From assembly GCA_024234875.1 (NCBI GenBank), contig JACKNM010000012.1:124001-188000 (forward strand): DNA of 64,000 nt, written 5' to 3'. The first letter of the stretch is position 1, and every line of letters starts with the position of its first letter. The notes under the pieces were generated by a model. It saw only the letters and a list, made by a program, of their open reading frames with translations, ran no database searches and was not told the DNA's origin. A program made the position numbers and the translations under genes. This document shows positions 50,552-59,464 of this stretch, piece after piece. Source of the DNA: Ectothiorhodospiraceae bacterium (GTDB taxonomy: Bacteria > Pseudomonadota > Gammaproteobacteria > HK1).

Positions 50552-52225
50552 ATGGCACATGACCTGGTGATTCGCAACGGCATCGTGGTGGACGGGACCG
50601 GGGCGCCGGCGCGCCGAGCCGACGTGGCGGTCGACGGCGGTCGCATCGTCGCGGTGGGGGAGGTCGAGGCGTCGGGCGCCCACACCATCGACGCGAGCGA
50701 CTGCGTGGTCGCTCCCGGCTTCGTCGATCCCCACACCCACTACGACGCTCAGATCTGCTGGGACGGCGCGCTGACGCCGTCGTCGTGGCACGGCGTCACC
50801 AGCGTCGTCATGGGCAACTGCGGTGTGGGGCTCGCGCCATGTCGCGCCGACGCCCGCGAGATCGCGATGCGCGATCTGGTCAACGTCGAGGCGATTCCCT
50901 ACGAGGTGATGCAGCAGGGAATTCAGTGGGACTGGGAGACCTTCCCCGAGTACATGCAGGCGGCCGAGCGCCGCGGGCCGGCGGTCAATCTCGCGTTCCT
51001 CGCGCCGTTGACGCCGTTTCGGCACTACGTCATGGGCGAGGAGTCGATGGAGCGCGCGGCGACCGCGCAGGAGACCACCCGCATCGCGGGGTTGTTGGGC
51101 GAGGCGATGGACGCCGGCGCGTTCGGCTTCTCCAGCACCATCCTGAACCAGCACCTGGGCTTCCAGGGACGTCCGCTCGCCTGCCGGCTGGCCGACGCCG
51201 CCGAGCTCACCGCCTATGCGAACGTGCTCCGCGATCGCGGCAAGGGCGCGATCGAGATCGCGCTCACGCGCAAGATCGGTGTGCTCGAGGAGGCGCAGTG
51301 CGAGACGCTGGATCTCCTGCTACGCGAGAGCGGTCGACCGGTCACCTTCATCGCCCTGTTCGACCGCGACGACATCCCGGAGGCGGTGCGCGATACGCTG
51401 CGTCTCGCCGCCCCGCAGATCGCGCGTGGAGCGCGGCCCCAGACCTCGCCGCTACCGTTGACGCGCGAGGTCAACATGCGCAACCCCTTCGCCTTCGCCG
51501 CCTTCCCGTCGTGGAAGCGCGTGTTCGAGGACACCTCCAAGGCGGCGCAGGCCCGGGTCTATGCGGATCGGGCGTTCCGCGATGCGTTCCGCGCCGATCT
51601 CCAGAGCCCGCTCGGCTTCGGGAACTGGGAGCGGATCGCGATGCACGAGGTGCGCGCACCGGAGCTCAAGGCGTTCGAGGGAATGTCGATCGCGGAGATC
51701 GCAAGGGCCCAGGGGAAGGATGGCGTCGACACGCTGTTGGATCTCACGCTGGCCGACGACCTCGACATCGAGCTCACCATGTCGTCGTGGAATACGCGAG
51801 TCGACCGCATGGCCGAGCTGCTCGGCAACCCGGCCATCCTCATCGGTCTTGGCGACGGCGGCGCTCACCTCGACATGCTCTGCGATTCCGGGTACCCGAC
51901 CTACCTGCTCGGCACCTGGGTACGCGAGCGTGGCGCGCTCTCGCTCGAGGAAGCGGTGCGGCGCCTGACCTCGGATCCGGCGGACATGTTCGGCATCACC
52001 GACCGCGGTCGTCTGCGCCCCGGACTCGCGGCCGACATCACCGTGTTCGACCCGGCGACCGTCGGCTCGGGCAATCGCGGCGAGCGCCGCTTCGACCTGC
52101 CCGGAGGTGCCAAGCGCATGGTGATGCCGTCGAAGGGTGTGGAGCACACCATCGTCAACGGCGAGGTCATGTACACCGACGGCCGGGTGACCGGGTCCGC
52201 TTCCGGACGCCTGCTGCGCTCGTGA
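50552..52225 (+). CDS. N-acyl-D-amino-acid deacylase (amidohydrolase family 3)
   Basis: Metal-dependent amidohydrolase of 557 aa, related to D-aminoacylase and dihydroorotase-like enzymes. It starts DLVIRNGIVVDGTGAPARRADVAVDGGRI, and the metal motif is GFVDPHTHYDAQ. Other family segments are TSVVMGNCGVGLAPC (bridging Cys region typical of D-aminoacylases), GLGDGGAHLDMLCDSG (late His/Asp ligands) and the closing beta-sandwich. It probably removes acyl groups from N-acyl amino acids in the cytoplasm. Confidence 0.88.
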   Translation: MAHDLVIRNGIVVDGTGAPARRADVAVDGGRIVAVGEVEASGAHTIDASDCVVAPGFVDPHTHYDAQICWDGALTPSSWHGVTSVVMGNCGVGLAPCRADAREIAMRDLVNVEAIPYEVMQQGIQWDWETFPEYMQAAERRGPAVNLAFLAPLTPFRHYVMGEESMERAATAQETTRIAGLLGEAMDAGAFGFSSTILNQHLGFQGRPLACRLADAAELTAYANVLRDRGKGAIEIALTRKIGVLEEAQCETLDLLLRESGRPVTFIALFDRDDIPEAVRDTLRLAAPQIARGARPQTSPLPLTREVNMRNPFAFAAFPSWKRVFEDTSKAAQARVYADRAFRDAFRADLQSPLGFGNWERIAMHEVRAPELKAFEGMSIAEIARAQGKDGVDTLLDLTLADDLDIELTMSSWNTRVDRMAELLGNPAILIGLGDGGAHLDMLCDSGYPTYLLGTWVRERGALSLEEAVRRLTSDPADMFGITDRGRLRPGLAADITVFDPATVGSGNRGERRFDLPGGAKRMVMPSKGVEHTIVNGEVMYTDGRVTGSASGRLLRS

Positions 52226-52229
52226 GCCC

Positions 52230-52248
52230 GCGCCGGTGGCACCGGCGC
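52230..52248 (+). terminator. Hairpin directly after the deacylase stop
   Basis: GCGCCGG-TGGCA-CCGGCGC, a perfect 7-bp stem with a 5-nt loop, five bases after the stop codon. Confidence 0.45.
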
Positions 52249-52288
52249 TCGAGACAGTGGCGAGGGGGTGGGCGGGGCCCGAGAACGA

Positions 52289-52313
52289 GGAGACCCGCGC
52301 GCGGCGGGTCTCC
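52289..52313. terminator. Bidirectional terminator between convergent genes
   Basis: GGAGACCCGC and GCGGGTCTCC form a perfect 10-bp stem with a 5-nt loop, extended by an A-T pair, followed by TTCGGTT on the plus strand. It lies between the deacylase and the PEP-CTERM gene and is the clearest terminator of the window. Confidence 0.75.
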
Positions 52314-52353
52314 TTCGGTTCGGCGTGTGAGGTGACGCCGGGACGGCGCCGCC

Positions 52354-53808
52354 TCAGCGGCGGCGGCGGCCGCGGACCACGCCGAGAAGGCCGAGGCCGA
52401 GGACGGCGAGCGTGGCCGGAGCCGGGACCGGCTGCGGGCCGCCGGGGCCGCGAACCACGACCTCGAACGACAGCGACGCCACTTCGCCGGCGCCGTCGCC
52501 GACATTGGCCCAGGCGGTGAACACGCCGTCACCACCGAACAGGGCGACCAGGTCGAGGTAGCTCAGCGCGCCGGTCAGCGTACCGGCGGTTCCGGTGAGG
52601 AAGCCGTCGCCGATCGCGCTCGCATCGAGCGCCTCGGCGACGTCGAGCTCCACGCTCAGGAGCTCGAAGCCCGGGATCAGTGCATTGACGACGAGGTCCG
52701 GGTCGTCGAACAGCGCGCTGAAGTCGACACTACCGTCTGCCTGGCGGACTGCGTCGGCGGTGAGCACGAACGGCGTGGCGTTGGCGTAGGCGAGCGCCGC
52801 GGTGTCGCCGTCCGGATCCTGGGTCCCCTCGTCGTCGGTGACGTCGAGCTGGACGCTCGCGGTGTCGGTCGTCGAGGTGAGACCGGAATCCTCGATCGCG
52901 AGGCTCGGGGTCGGTCCGGTGAGCGTGGCGCCGGTCTCGGTCGTCCAGTCGTGGTCGGTGATCGCGCCGCCGTCGGTGTCGAAGCTGCCGCTGCCGTCGA
53001 GCGCGAGCGTGAGGGTGCTGGCGTCGAAGATGTACGGGCCGCCGGCATCGGCCACCGGGTCGCCGTCCTGGGTGATGCCGCTGTAACGGACGGTGGCCTG
53101 GGAATGGTTGAAGAAGCCGAAGTTCCCGCTCGCGAACTCGGTCAGCAGCGGCTGACTCTGGGCGCCGAGCAGGGCGTTGAAGTCCGACACCCCGACGTCG
53201 AAGACCGTCTGCTCGGTGGTGAAGTCGCTGTCACTGCCGCTCTGGATCGACATCGTGATGCGGTCGGTGGTGTAGGACAGCGTGAAGTCGTAGGCGGTAT
53301 TGTCCAGCCATCCGCCGAAGCTCGTGTTGTCGAAGGCGACGTAGGCCGCGCGATTCTGGTCGCTCTCGTAGCGACCGAACTCCAGCGCGTTGGTCCCATT
53401 GGCATAGGCCAGGAACATCCCCGCCGGGTCGCCGCTCTGCGCGCCCTGCTTCCAGGCGAAGCTGAAGAAGTTCTGGAAGGTGTCGGCGGTGGTGTTACCG
53501 GTCGGGCTCTGGTAGCCGAACACGATGCCGATGTAGTCGTCGTCGCCGGTGGTGCGAACCTCGAAGGTCCCCTCGAAGGTCCGGTCGATGAGCGTCTCGG
53601 GGCTGACGAAGAAGGTGGGACTGCCGTTGACCGTCTGGTCGACGAAGCTGCCACTGGTCGCCTCGGGGACCCAGTTGCCGGCGGTCGGGACGCCGCGCTC
53701 GGACCAGGTCCTGAGGTCGACGACGGCGGCGGAAGCGGTGCCGGCGGTGATGAGCAGGGTCGCTCCGAGGGCGGCGCTGATGGCACGAGGAATCGGTGCA
53801 GGGATCAT
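52354..53808 (-). CDS. PEP-CTERM sorting-domain protein with thrombospondin C-like and PKD-like regions
   Basis: Exported protein of 484 aa. The signal peptide is ISAALGATLLITAGTASAA. Residues about 28-245 (DLRTWSERG, GTFEVRTTGDDDYIGIVFGYQ, FFSFAWKQG) resemble the lectin-like C-terminal domain of thrombospondins; residues about 250-330 (PVADAGGPYIFDASTLTLALDGSGSFD) look PKD-like. The C-terminus PVPAPATLAVLGLGLLGVVRGRRRR-type signal (P-x-P-A-P motif, one hydrophobic helix, Arg cluster, residues about 460-484) is a PEP-CTERM sorting signal processed by exosortase. The gene has a consensus sigma-54 promoter. No exosortase gene is in the window. Confidence 0.88.
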   Translation of the reverse strand: MIPAPIPRAISAALGATLLITAGTASAAVVDLRTWSERGVPTAGNWVPEATSGSFVDQTVNGSPTFFVSPETLIDRTFEGTFEVRTTGDDDYIGIVFGYQSPTGNTTADTFQNFFSFAWKQGAQSGDPAGMFLAYANGTNALEFGRYESDQNRAAYVAFDNTSFGGWLDNTAYDFTLSYTTDRITMSIQSGSDSDFTTEQTVFDVGVSDFNALLGAQSQPLLTEFASGNFGFFNHSQATVRYSGITQDGDPVADAGGPYIFDASTLTLALDGSGSFDTDGGAITDHDWTTETGATLTGPTPSLAIEDSGLTSTTDTASVQLDVTDDEGTQDPDGDTAALAYANATPFVLTADAVRQADGSVDFSALFDDPDLVVNALIPGFELLSVELDVAEALDASAIGDGFLTGTAGTLTGALSYLDLVALFGGDGVFTAWANVGDGAGEVASLSFEVVVRGPGGPQPVPAPATLAVLGLGLLGVVRGRRRR

Positions 53809-53860
53809 TTCGATCGGTCCTCAATCGGTACGGGCAGGTAGGAGTTCGAAACCACCCTCA

Positions 53861-53875
53861 GCAAGTCCCGTGCCA
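53861..53875 (-). promoter_or_regulatory. Sigma-54 (RpoN) promoter of the PEP-CTERM gene
   Basis: On the minus strand TGGCACGGGACTTGCT: -24 element TGGCAC (53875-53870), five bases, -12 element TTGC (53864-53861). This matches the full sigma-54 consensus. Transcription would start near 53849, giving a leader of about 40 nt with GAGGA before the ATG. PEP-CTERM genes in several proteobacteria are known to be controlled by RpoN with the PrsK/PrsR two-component system. Confidence 0.85.
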
Positions 53876-53961
53876 GGTGCGACCCGGTGTGACGGCAAGG
53901 CATTGAATGATGGGAAGTTTTGTCGGTCAGAATTTTGTGGCGACGATCGCGACGGCGAGGC

Positions 53962-53978
53962 TGTCAAGTTTTTCGACA
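53962..53978. promoter_or_regulatory. Candidate enhancer (PrsR-like) site upstream of the sigma-54 promoter
   Basis: TGTCAAGTTTTTCGACA, a TGTC-N9-GACA dyad with an AT-rich centre, lies about 90-100 bp upstream of the -24 box, a normal distance for an NtrC-family activator. A second TGTC half-site sits at 53931-53934. Assignment to PrsR is inference. Confidence 0.45.
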
Positions 53979-54059
53979 CGGTGCGCGAACGCACTTCCCA
54001 TGCCGGGGCATGCGGGATGCCCGACGCCGCGAGAAAGCCGTGGGCAGATGTGCGGATTC

Positions 54060-54076
54060 GGCCCCCGTAGGGGGCC
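54060..54076 (-). terminator. Hairpin after the hydroxyacid dehydrogenase gene
   Basis: GGCCCCC-GTA-GGGGGCC, a perfect 7-bp stem with a 3-nt loop, begins at the base after the stop codon on the minus strand. It separates this gene from the sigma-54-driven PEP-CTERM gene. Confidence 0.55.
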
Positions 54077-55042
54077 TCAGCAGACCCGGTCGAGCTCCGG
54101 TATCGGCTCCCCGCGCGACACGCGCACGATGTTCGCGAACATGCGCTGCACCGTGGGCGCGAAGTTGTCGGCCGCCATCGCCGCCAGGTGCGGGGTGAGC
54201 ACGAGGTTCGGCACGCCCCTCAGCACGCTGTCGGCGGGGAGGGGCTCGATCTCGTAGACGTCGGTCGCGGCGGCGAGGATCGTGCGCTCGCGCAGTGCAC
54301 GGACGAGATCCGCCTCCACCACGACGCCGCCGCGGGCGACGTTCACGAGCACCGCGGTACGCTTCATCGACCGCAGCGCCTCGAGGTCGACGAGGCCCGC
54401 CGTCTGCGGCGTGAGCGGGCAGTGCAGGGAGACGACGTCGGACTCGGCCAGCAGGCGTGGCAGGTCGGCGTGCTCGACGCCGAGAGCCGCCTCCTCGGCC
54501 GGGGTGAGGCGGTTCGGCTTGTGGTAGAGGATGCGGCAGCCGAAACCGGCCAGCAGACGTGCCGTCGCCTTGCCGGTGGCGCCGAGGCCGACGATGCCGA
54601 CGGTCTTGCCGGAGAGCATGCGCGGCTCGGCGAGCGTGACGCGGTCGTTCCATTCGCCCTTCTGCATCACCTCGTGCCCCTGCGGGATGTGGCGCAGCGC
54701 CGACAGCATGAGGCCGACGGCGAACTCCGCGACCGGTACCGCGTTGCTGCCGGTCGTGCGCGCGACCTGGATACCACGGGCGCGGGCGGCGTCCAGATCG
54801 AGGTTGTCCACACCCACGCCCCACTTGTGCAGCAGCTTCAGGTGTCGCGCCGCGTTCAGCACCGCGGCGCTGACTGGCACCTGGCCGGAGATCGCGTAGT
54901 CGGCGTCGGCGATGATCTCGCGGAGATGGTCCTCACCATGGCGTGCGCCGTGGCTCAGCATGAATCCCTCCGGCAGCAGGGCGCGCAGTCGCTGCGCGGT
55001 GGCTTCCGGGATGGGGTCGAGGACGACGATTCGCTCGCTCAA
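54077..55042 (-). CDS. D-isomer-specific 2-hydroxyacid dehydrogenase
   Basis: NAD(P)-dependent dehydrogenase of 321 aa. The nucleotide-binding motif is KTVGIVGLGATGKATARLLAGFG; the catalytic Arg/Glu/His follow in VNVARGGVV, the AATDVYEIEPLP segment and TPHLAAM. The N-terminal lid contains LLHKWGVGVDNLDLDAARARGI. Phosphoglycerate dehydrogenase-like but without a regulatory ACT domain. Substrate unknown. It is separated from the gamma-glutamyltransferase gene by 97 bp on the same strand. Confidence 0.9.
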   Translation of the reverse strand: MSERIVVLDPIPEATAQRLRALLPEGFMLSHGARHGEDHLREIIADADYAISGQVPVSAAVLNAARHLKLLHKWGVGVDNLDLDAARARGIQVARTTGSNAVPVAEFAVGLMLSALRHIPQGHEVMQKGEWNDRVTLAEPRMLSGKTVGIVGLGATGKATARLLAGFGCRILYHKPNRLTPAEEAALGVEHADLPRLLAESDVVSLHCPLTPQTAGLVDLEALRSMKRTAVLVNVARGGVVVEADLVRALRERTILAAATDVYEIEPLPADSVLRGVPNLVLTPHLAAMAADNFAPTVQRMFANIVRVSRGEPIPELDRVC

Positions 55043-55139
55043 CGGCTCGATGCTCCACTCGTCGCGTCAGCTGGGGGCCAGGCATGGCGGATCCGCGAGG
55101 CCCGACGCCGGCTCGCGCGCGACTGCTGTCGTGTCGTGC

Positions 55140-56837
55140 TCAGACGCCCGAGAAACGCACCCCCGCCCGGGCGAGGCCTCCCGCGATGCCCACCGGTGTG
55201 CCATCGGCTCGCCAGCACGCGGCGCCGGTGAGCGTGCCGTCGTCGCCGAAGGCGACCGCGCTCATGCCGCCCGCGATGCGCCTGACCCGTTGCACGATGT
55301 GGCCGCGCCGCTCGAGATCGCTCACCAGTGCATCGGAGAACGCGCTCTCGACCTCGAGGTCGCCGCCCTCGGTCCAGATCCGTGGTGCCTCGACCGCCTC
55401 CTGCACGGTCATGCCGTGATCGAGGAGGTTGACCAGCGCCTGCATCGCCGACGGGAAGATCCGGAGCCCACCCGGCAGGCCGAGGGCATAGCGCAGCCGC
55501 CCGTTCGGCGCGCGCACCATCATCGGCGCCATCGACGTGAACACCCGCTTCCCGGGCTCGATCGACAGTGCGAGGCCCGGGTGCGGGTCGAAGTTGAACA
55601 TGTAGTTGTTCGCGATCATGCCCGTGCCGGGAATCTGCACGCAGGCCCCGAACAGGCCGTTGATGGTCTGCGTGCTGGCGACCACGTTGCCCTCGGAATC
55701 GGCGACCGTGACGTGCGTCGTGCAGTCGGACTCGCCGGCGGCGATGCCCGGCTGCCAGCGGCGCGTGCGCGCGAGATCGACCAGCGCCCGTCGCTCGGCG
55801 GCATAGCCCTTGTCGGTCAGGCGCGCGACCGGAACGTCGACGAAGGCGGGGTCGGCGGTGGCCACGGCGCGATCCGCGAACGCGAGCTTCATCGCCTCCG
55901 CGAGCAGGTGCACGGTATCGGCGCTCCCGAAACCGAGCGCGCCGATATCGAAGCCCTCCAGCACGTTCAGCATCTGCACCACGTGCACGCCGGAGGAGGC
56001 GGGCGGCGGTGGCCCGAGGATCTCGTGGCCGCGATAGGTCCCGACGACCGGGGCTCGCTCGACCACTCGATAGCCGTCGAGGTCGGCGGCGTCGATGATG
56101 CCGCCCGTGCGGGCCATGGCGGTGACCAGGGCGTCGCCCAGTTGCCCCCCGTAGAGCGCAGAGGGGCCTCGGGCGCCGATCAGATCGAGACTCTCGGCGT
56201 ACTCCGGTTGGCGGATGCGGGTTCCCGCCGCGACCGGTGCGCCATCGGGGAGGAACAACGCGGCGAGCCCGGCGTCACGCGCGACGTCCGCCGCCATGTC
56301 GGCGACGCAGTCGCTCAGGTAGGGCGTCGCGACGAACCCGCGTCGAGCGAGCCGAGCCGCTGGTGCGACCACGTCCGCCAACGACGCCGTTCCGTGCTGC
56401 TCGAGCGCGTGGCACCACCCCGCCAGCGCCCCGGGCACGGCGATTGCCAGCGGGCCGACCGAGTTGGCGCGGTCTCTGGTCTCCCGGTATCGCGGCAGCT
56501 CGTCGGAGACGGTCTCGTACATGGCGCCATGGGCGGCGCGGGGCGCGGTGCTCAGCCCGTCGACGACGACGTGACGTCCATCGGCGAGCCGAATGTGCGC
56601 GACCCCGCCACCCAGCACGCCGACCATCATCGGCTCGACCACGGTCAGCGCGAACAGCGAGGCGACGGCCGCGTCCACCGCGTTGCCGCCGCCGAGCAGC
56701 ATCTCGGCGCCGGCGGCGGAGGCCAGAGGATGGTTGGTCACCACCATCCCTCGCGAGCCGAGCGCCGAGCGCTTCTCGCACGCAAAGGGCGTCGCCCGCC
56801 GGCCGCGCGCGGGCGACGCCTGGTTCGATTCAGTCAT
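55140..56837 (-). CDS. ggt: Gamma-glutamyltransferase family protein
   Basis: N-terminal nucleophile hydrolase of 565 aa. The auto-cleavage/nucleophile site is SDCTTHVTVADSEGN, with T373 as the expected catalytic Thr; the N-terminal half starts GMVVTNHPLASAAGAEMLLGGGNAVDAAVA and the substrate loop is GPPPPASSGVHVVQML. It cleaves gamma-glutamyl bonds, for example in glutathione. Unlike E. coli Ggt it has no clear signal peptide (Arg/Lys-rich N-terminus without a hydrophobic run), so it may be cytoplasmic or act on a non-glutathione substrate. Confidence 0.9.
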   Translation of the reverse strand: MTESNQASPARGRRATPFACEKRSALGSRGMVVTNHPLASAAGAEMLLGGGNAVDAAVASLFALTVVEPMMVGVLGGGVAHIRLADGRHVVVDGLSTAPRAAHGAMYETVSDELPRYRETRDRANSVGPLAIAVPGALAGWCHALEQHGTASLADVVAPAARLARRGFVATPYLSDCVADMAADVARDAGLAALFLPDGAPVAAGTRIRQPEYAESLDLIGARGPSALYGGQLGDALVTAMARTGGIIDAADLDGYRVVERAPVVGTYRGHEILGPPPPASSGVHVVQMLNVLEGFDIGALGFGSADTVHLLAEAMKLAFADRAVATADPAFVDVPVARLTDKGYAAERRALVDLARTRRWQPGIAAGESDCTTHVTVADSEGNVVASTQTINGLFGACVQIPGTGMIANNYMFNFDPHPGLALSIEPGKRVFTSMAPMMVRAPNGRLRYALGLPGGLRIFPSAMQALVNLLDHGMTVQEAVEAPRIWTEGGDLEVESAFSDALVSDLERRGHIVQRVRRIAGGMSAVAFGDDGTLTGAACWRADGTPVGIAGGLARAGVRFSGV

Positions 56838-57079
56838 CGACGTTCACCTCGAGTCGTCGCCCGTCGAGTGCGTTGCCCGGGAATCACTCCGGCCGCGAGC
56901 GGTTCGCTGCCACCCATCGACGACGAACGGTCGGCACCGGTGTCGTCAGAGGCGTGGATGATAGCGCTGCTCGCGGCGCGACGCCCGAGCGAGAGAGGCC
57001 AGCTGCCGGCGCGCGCCCGCGTGACCCGGCCGGGCACGGGGCCTCGCTCGCGGACGGAGATCTGGCGCAGCTTCGGAGA

Positions 57080-57955
57080 TCAGCCCATGGTGCGTCCGTT
57101 GGTGGTCAGATAACGGCGGATCTCGTCCGCGAACACCCGCTCGGAGTCGTCCTCTGGCGCATAACCGATGACGGCGCGCGCATTGGCGATGCTCCAGCAC
57201 GAGCGTGTGTTGTTGGAGACTCCGTAGAAGCAGTGCCAGGGCACCCCGTCGGCGTTACGGATGTCCGGGGTCTCGAGTGACTTGATGCAGAGCTGGCGGA
57301 AGTCGCGTTCGCTCAGATAGCCGGCGAGGTCTCGCTTGTAGCTCACCTGATTGGCGGCGAGCGACGCTCCATCGACCGGCCGCGGCACCACGATGCGCAG
57401 GTGGACGTTCTCCACCGGACGTCCGAAGCGCCCGGTGGCGAAGATGAAGCCCAGGTTCTCGTAGCCGATCTTCGCCCACCCGTAGAAGTTGTCCGCGAGT
57501 GGGTATGTCTGGTGATCGACGAAATCCATCCGTCCGTCGTGCAGCTTGGTCTCGTACCAGTCGGTGGCGTGGTTCGAGCTGGTGGTCACCACTCGGCGCA
57601 CGCCTTCCTCCTGCGCGAGGCGGAACACGTGATAGGCCATGTCGAGCGACAGCCGCTCGACGTAGTACCCGTCCAGGTCGCTCGGTGGTCGCTCCGCGAG
57701 CCACTGCCGGGGCGCGCCGGTGTCGACGCCGGGGCGCGTCGCGCGGACGTTGTGCACGATCGCGTCGACGCCACGGAAATGTGCGCGATAGCGGTCGATG
57801 TCGGGATCCGCCAGGTCGACCTCCACCACATCGTCGATGTCCGGCGGGCGGACTCTGTCGAGCAGCACGAGCTCGTAGCGCTCGCGCAGTGCCGGCAGCA
57901 GCTGCCGGGTCAGGTACCCGGCGGCACCGGTGACGAGGACTCGCTTGATGGTCAT
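57080..57955 (-). CDS. NAD-dependent epimerase/dehydratase family protein
   Basis: Extended short-chain dehydrogenase/reductase of 291 aa. The Rossmann motif RVLVTGAAGYLTRQLLPAL is at the N-terminus; VVTTSSNHATDWYE precedes the catalytic YGWAKIGYE (YxxxK). ATG at 57955 is chosen because it places the Rossmann strand at residue 4. It acts on a sugar-like or hydroxy substrate. It lies 24 bp after the PhyH dioxygenase gene and probably belongs to the same pathway. Confidence 0.87.
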   Translation of the reverse strand: MTIKRVLVTGAAGYLTRQLLPALRERYELVLLDRVRPPDIDDVVEVDLADPDIDRYRAHFRGVDAIVHNVRATRPGVDTGAPRQWLAERPPSDLDGYYVERLSLDMAYHVFRLAQEEGVRRVVTTSSNHATDWYETKLHDGRMDFVDHQTYPLADNFYGWAKIGYENLGFIFATGRFGRPVENVHLRIVVPRPVDGASLAANQVSYKRDLAGYLSERDFRQLCIKSLETPDIRNADGVPWHCFYGVSNNTRSCWSIANARAVIGYAPEDDSERVFADEIRRYLTTNGRTMG

Positions 57956-57979
57956 CGTGGCTCTCCTTCGCACCGTGGC

Positions 57980-58897
57980 TCAGACCACTCGGCGCCGTCC
58001 CTGCTCCTTGGCGTCGCGGTAGAGGATCTCGCTCTTGCGCGCGATCGCATCCCTGCACAGCGCGACCATCAGCGGGGACAGGCGCTCGGTGGGCGCCGGG
58101 GCCAACTCGAAGTGCCCGAAGCGGTCCTCGCCGGCGACCAGGGTGACGACGGTCCGCGCCCGCGAGGTCTGCGCCATGTCGGGCGAGATGTAGCGGATGG
58201 CGGCCCCGATACGCCGGTCGTCGGTGCGATTCTGGTACGAGGCATGCAGCAGGTGGCCGTGATGGAGCGACGCCTGCCCGGTCGCCAGGACGATGTCGAC
58301 ACCCTGACTGTCGTCGACCTCGACGCTGACCTCTTGTCCGCGAGAGAGCAGGTTGTCTCGCGCGAAGGTGTCGGTGTGCGGGAGGTCTGGTGTCTTGTGC
58401 GATCCGGGCACGAAACGCATGCAACCGCTCTCGGTGGTGGCCGGGGACAGTGCCACCCAGACCGTCACCTCGCGATCCCCGTCCAGGCCCCAATAGTTCA
58501 GGTCCTGGTGCCAGGAGACGTAGCTGCGAGTCTGCGGCTCCTTGATGAACATGCTGCAGCCCCAAACCAACAGGTCCGGACCCAGAATCGGCTTCACCGC
58601 CTCGACGATGCGTGGATGGCGAACCAGCGAGGCGAAGCTCGGCAGCATGAGGTTGGTGTAGCCGCGCACCATCTCGGTGAGCTCCGCGTCGTCCCTGACC
58701 GCGGCTTCCGCGTCCTCCAGATCCGATCGGATCTCGCGGGCCTCGGCCTCGTTCAGGACGTCGATGGGGAACACGTAGCCGTCTCGATCCCAGTGGCTGC
58801 GGATGAGCTGCGCGCGTGGATCCGATGGGTCGCTCGTGTCTCGTTGCCTGGCGGTCTCGTTCACGGTGCTCGCTCCTGTCACGCTCGATGCGGGCAT
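57980..58897 (-). CDS. Phytanoyl-CoA dioxygenase (PhyH) family protein
   Basis: Fe(II)/2-oxoglutarate dioxygenase of 305 aa. The iron site is HxD in SWHQDLNYWG and the distal His in HHGHLLHAS; the 2-oxoglutarate-binding Arg follows in RRIGAAIRYI. The segment SPATTESGCMRFVPGSHK is a PhyH hallmark. The first ATG (58897) is kept, but a GTG at 58864 with AGGAG upstream is an alternative start. Substrate unknown; the operon context suggests modification of a small polar metabolite. Confidence 0.87.
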   Translation of the reverse strand: MPASSVTGASTVNETARQRDTSDPSDPRAQLIRSHWDRDGYVFPIDVLNEAEAREIRSDLEDAEAAVRDDAELTEMVRGYTNLMLPSFASLVRHPRIVEAVKPILGPDLLVWGCSMFIKEPQTRSYVSWHQDLNYWGLDGDREVTVWVALSPATTESGCMRFVPGSHKTPDLPHTDTFARDNLLSRGQEVSVEVDDSQGVDIVLATGQASLHHGHLLHASYQNRTDDRRIGAAIRYISPDMAQTSRARTVVTLVAGEDRFGHFELAPAPTERLSPLMVALCRDAIARKSEILYRDAKEQGRRRVV

Positions 58898-58975
58898 CGA
58901 GTCGGGGTTCCTCGGGCGGGTCGAGGCACAGAGGTGGCTGCGGCGTTCGCGCCAACCCTCTGGCCCGGGCGTCGA

Positions 58976-59464
58976 CTACCAGTAGGTCGCCAGCTTCGCG
59001 CAATCGACAATCGGTGCATCCTCGAAGCGGGCGTATCGGCCGAGGTAGGTGGCCACGTCGGGGGCCGCGGCCCAGGCGGCATACTCGTCGGCGGCGACGA
59101 GGGCCTCGGCGAGACACGCGAACTCCACGTATCCGTCCTCGCGCGCGAGGTCGAGCGGCGCCATGTCGAGGGGGCGGAAGGCACGCACGTGCACGACCGT
59201 CTCGGCCGACGGGGCGAAGCGGAAGACCTTGGCGATGTGCGGGAACGCGATCACGAATCCGACTCCCTCGAGGTCGAGCCGCGCGAGGCGTGCCTCGAAG
59301 GTCGCCTTGTCCTGGCTGGCGAGTGCCCACTCGTAGCGAGTCGGGTCGTCACGGCCGATGATGTCGACGTAGTAGACCTTGAACACCGACCTGCCGTCGG
59401 CCATCCGGATGACGGAACGGCCAGCGGAGACCGCGTGATACGGACTGCAGGCTGTGACTTGCAT
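58976..59464 (-). CDS. Conserved-looking hypothetical protein
   Basis: Protein of 162 aa without a recognised domain. It has an alternating alpha/beta composition (VFKVYYVDIIGRDD, FVIAFPHIAKVFRFAP, VVHVRAFRPLDM), no signal peptide and no membrane segment. AAGGAG lies nine bases before the ATG at 59464; an earlier ATG five codons upstream overlaps this ribosome binding site and is less likely. First gene of the minus-strand group with PhyH, epimerase and possibly gamma-glutamyltransferase, so it may be an accessory enzyme or stability factor for that pathway. Confidence 0.7.
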   Translation of the reverse strand: MQVTACSPYHAVSAGRSVIRMADGRSVFKVYYVDIIGRDDPTRYEWALASQDKATFEARLARLDLEGVGFVIAFPHIAKVFRFAPSAETVVHVRAFRPLDMAPLDLAREDGYVEFACLAEALVAADEYAAWAAAPDVATYLGRYARFEDAPIVDCAKLATYW

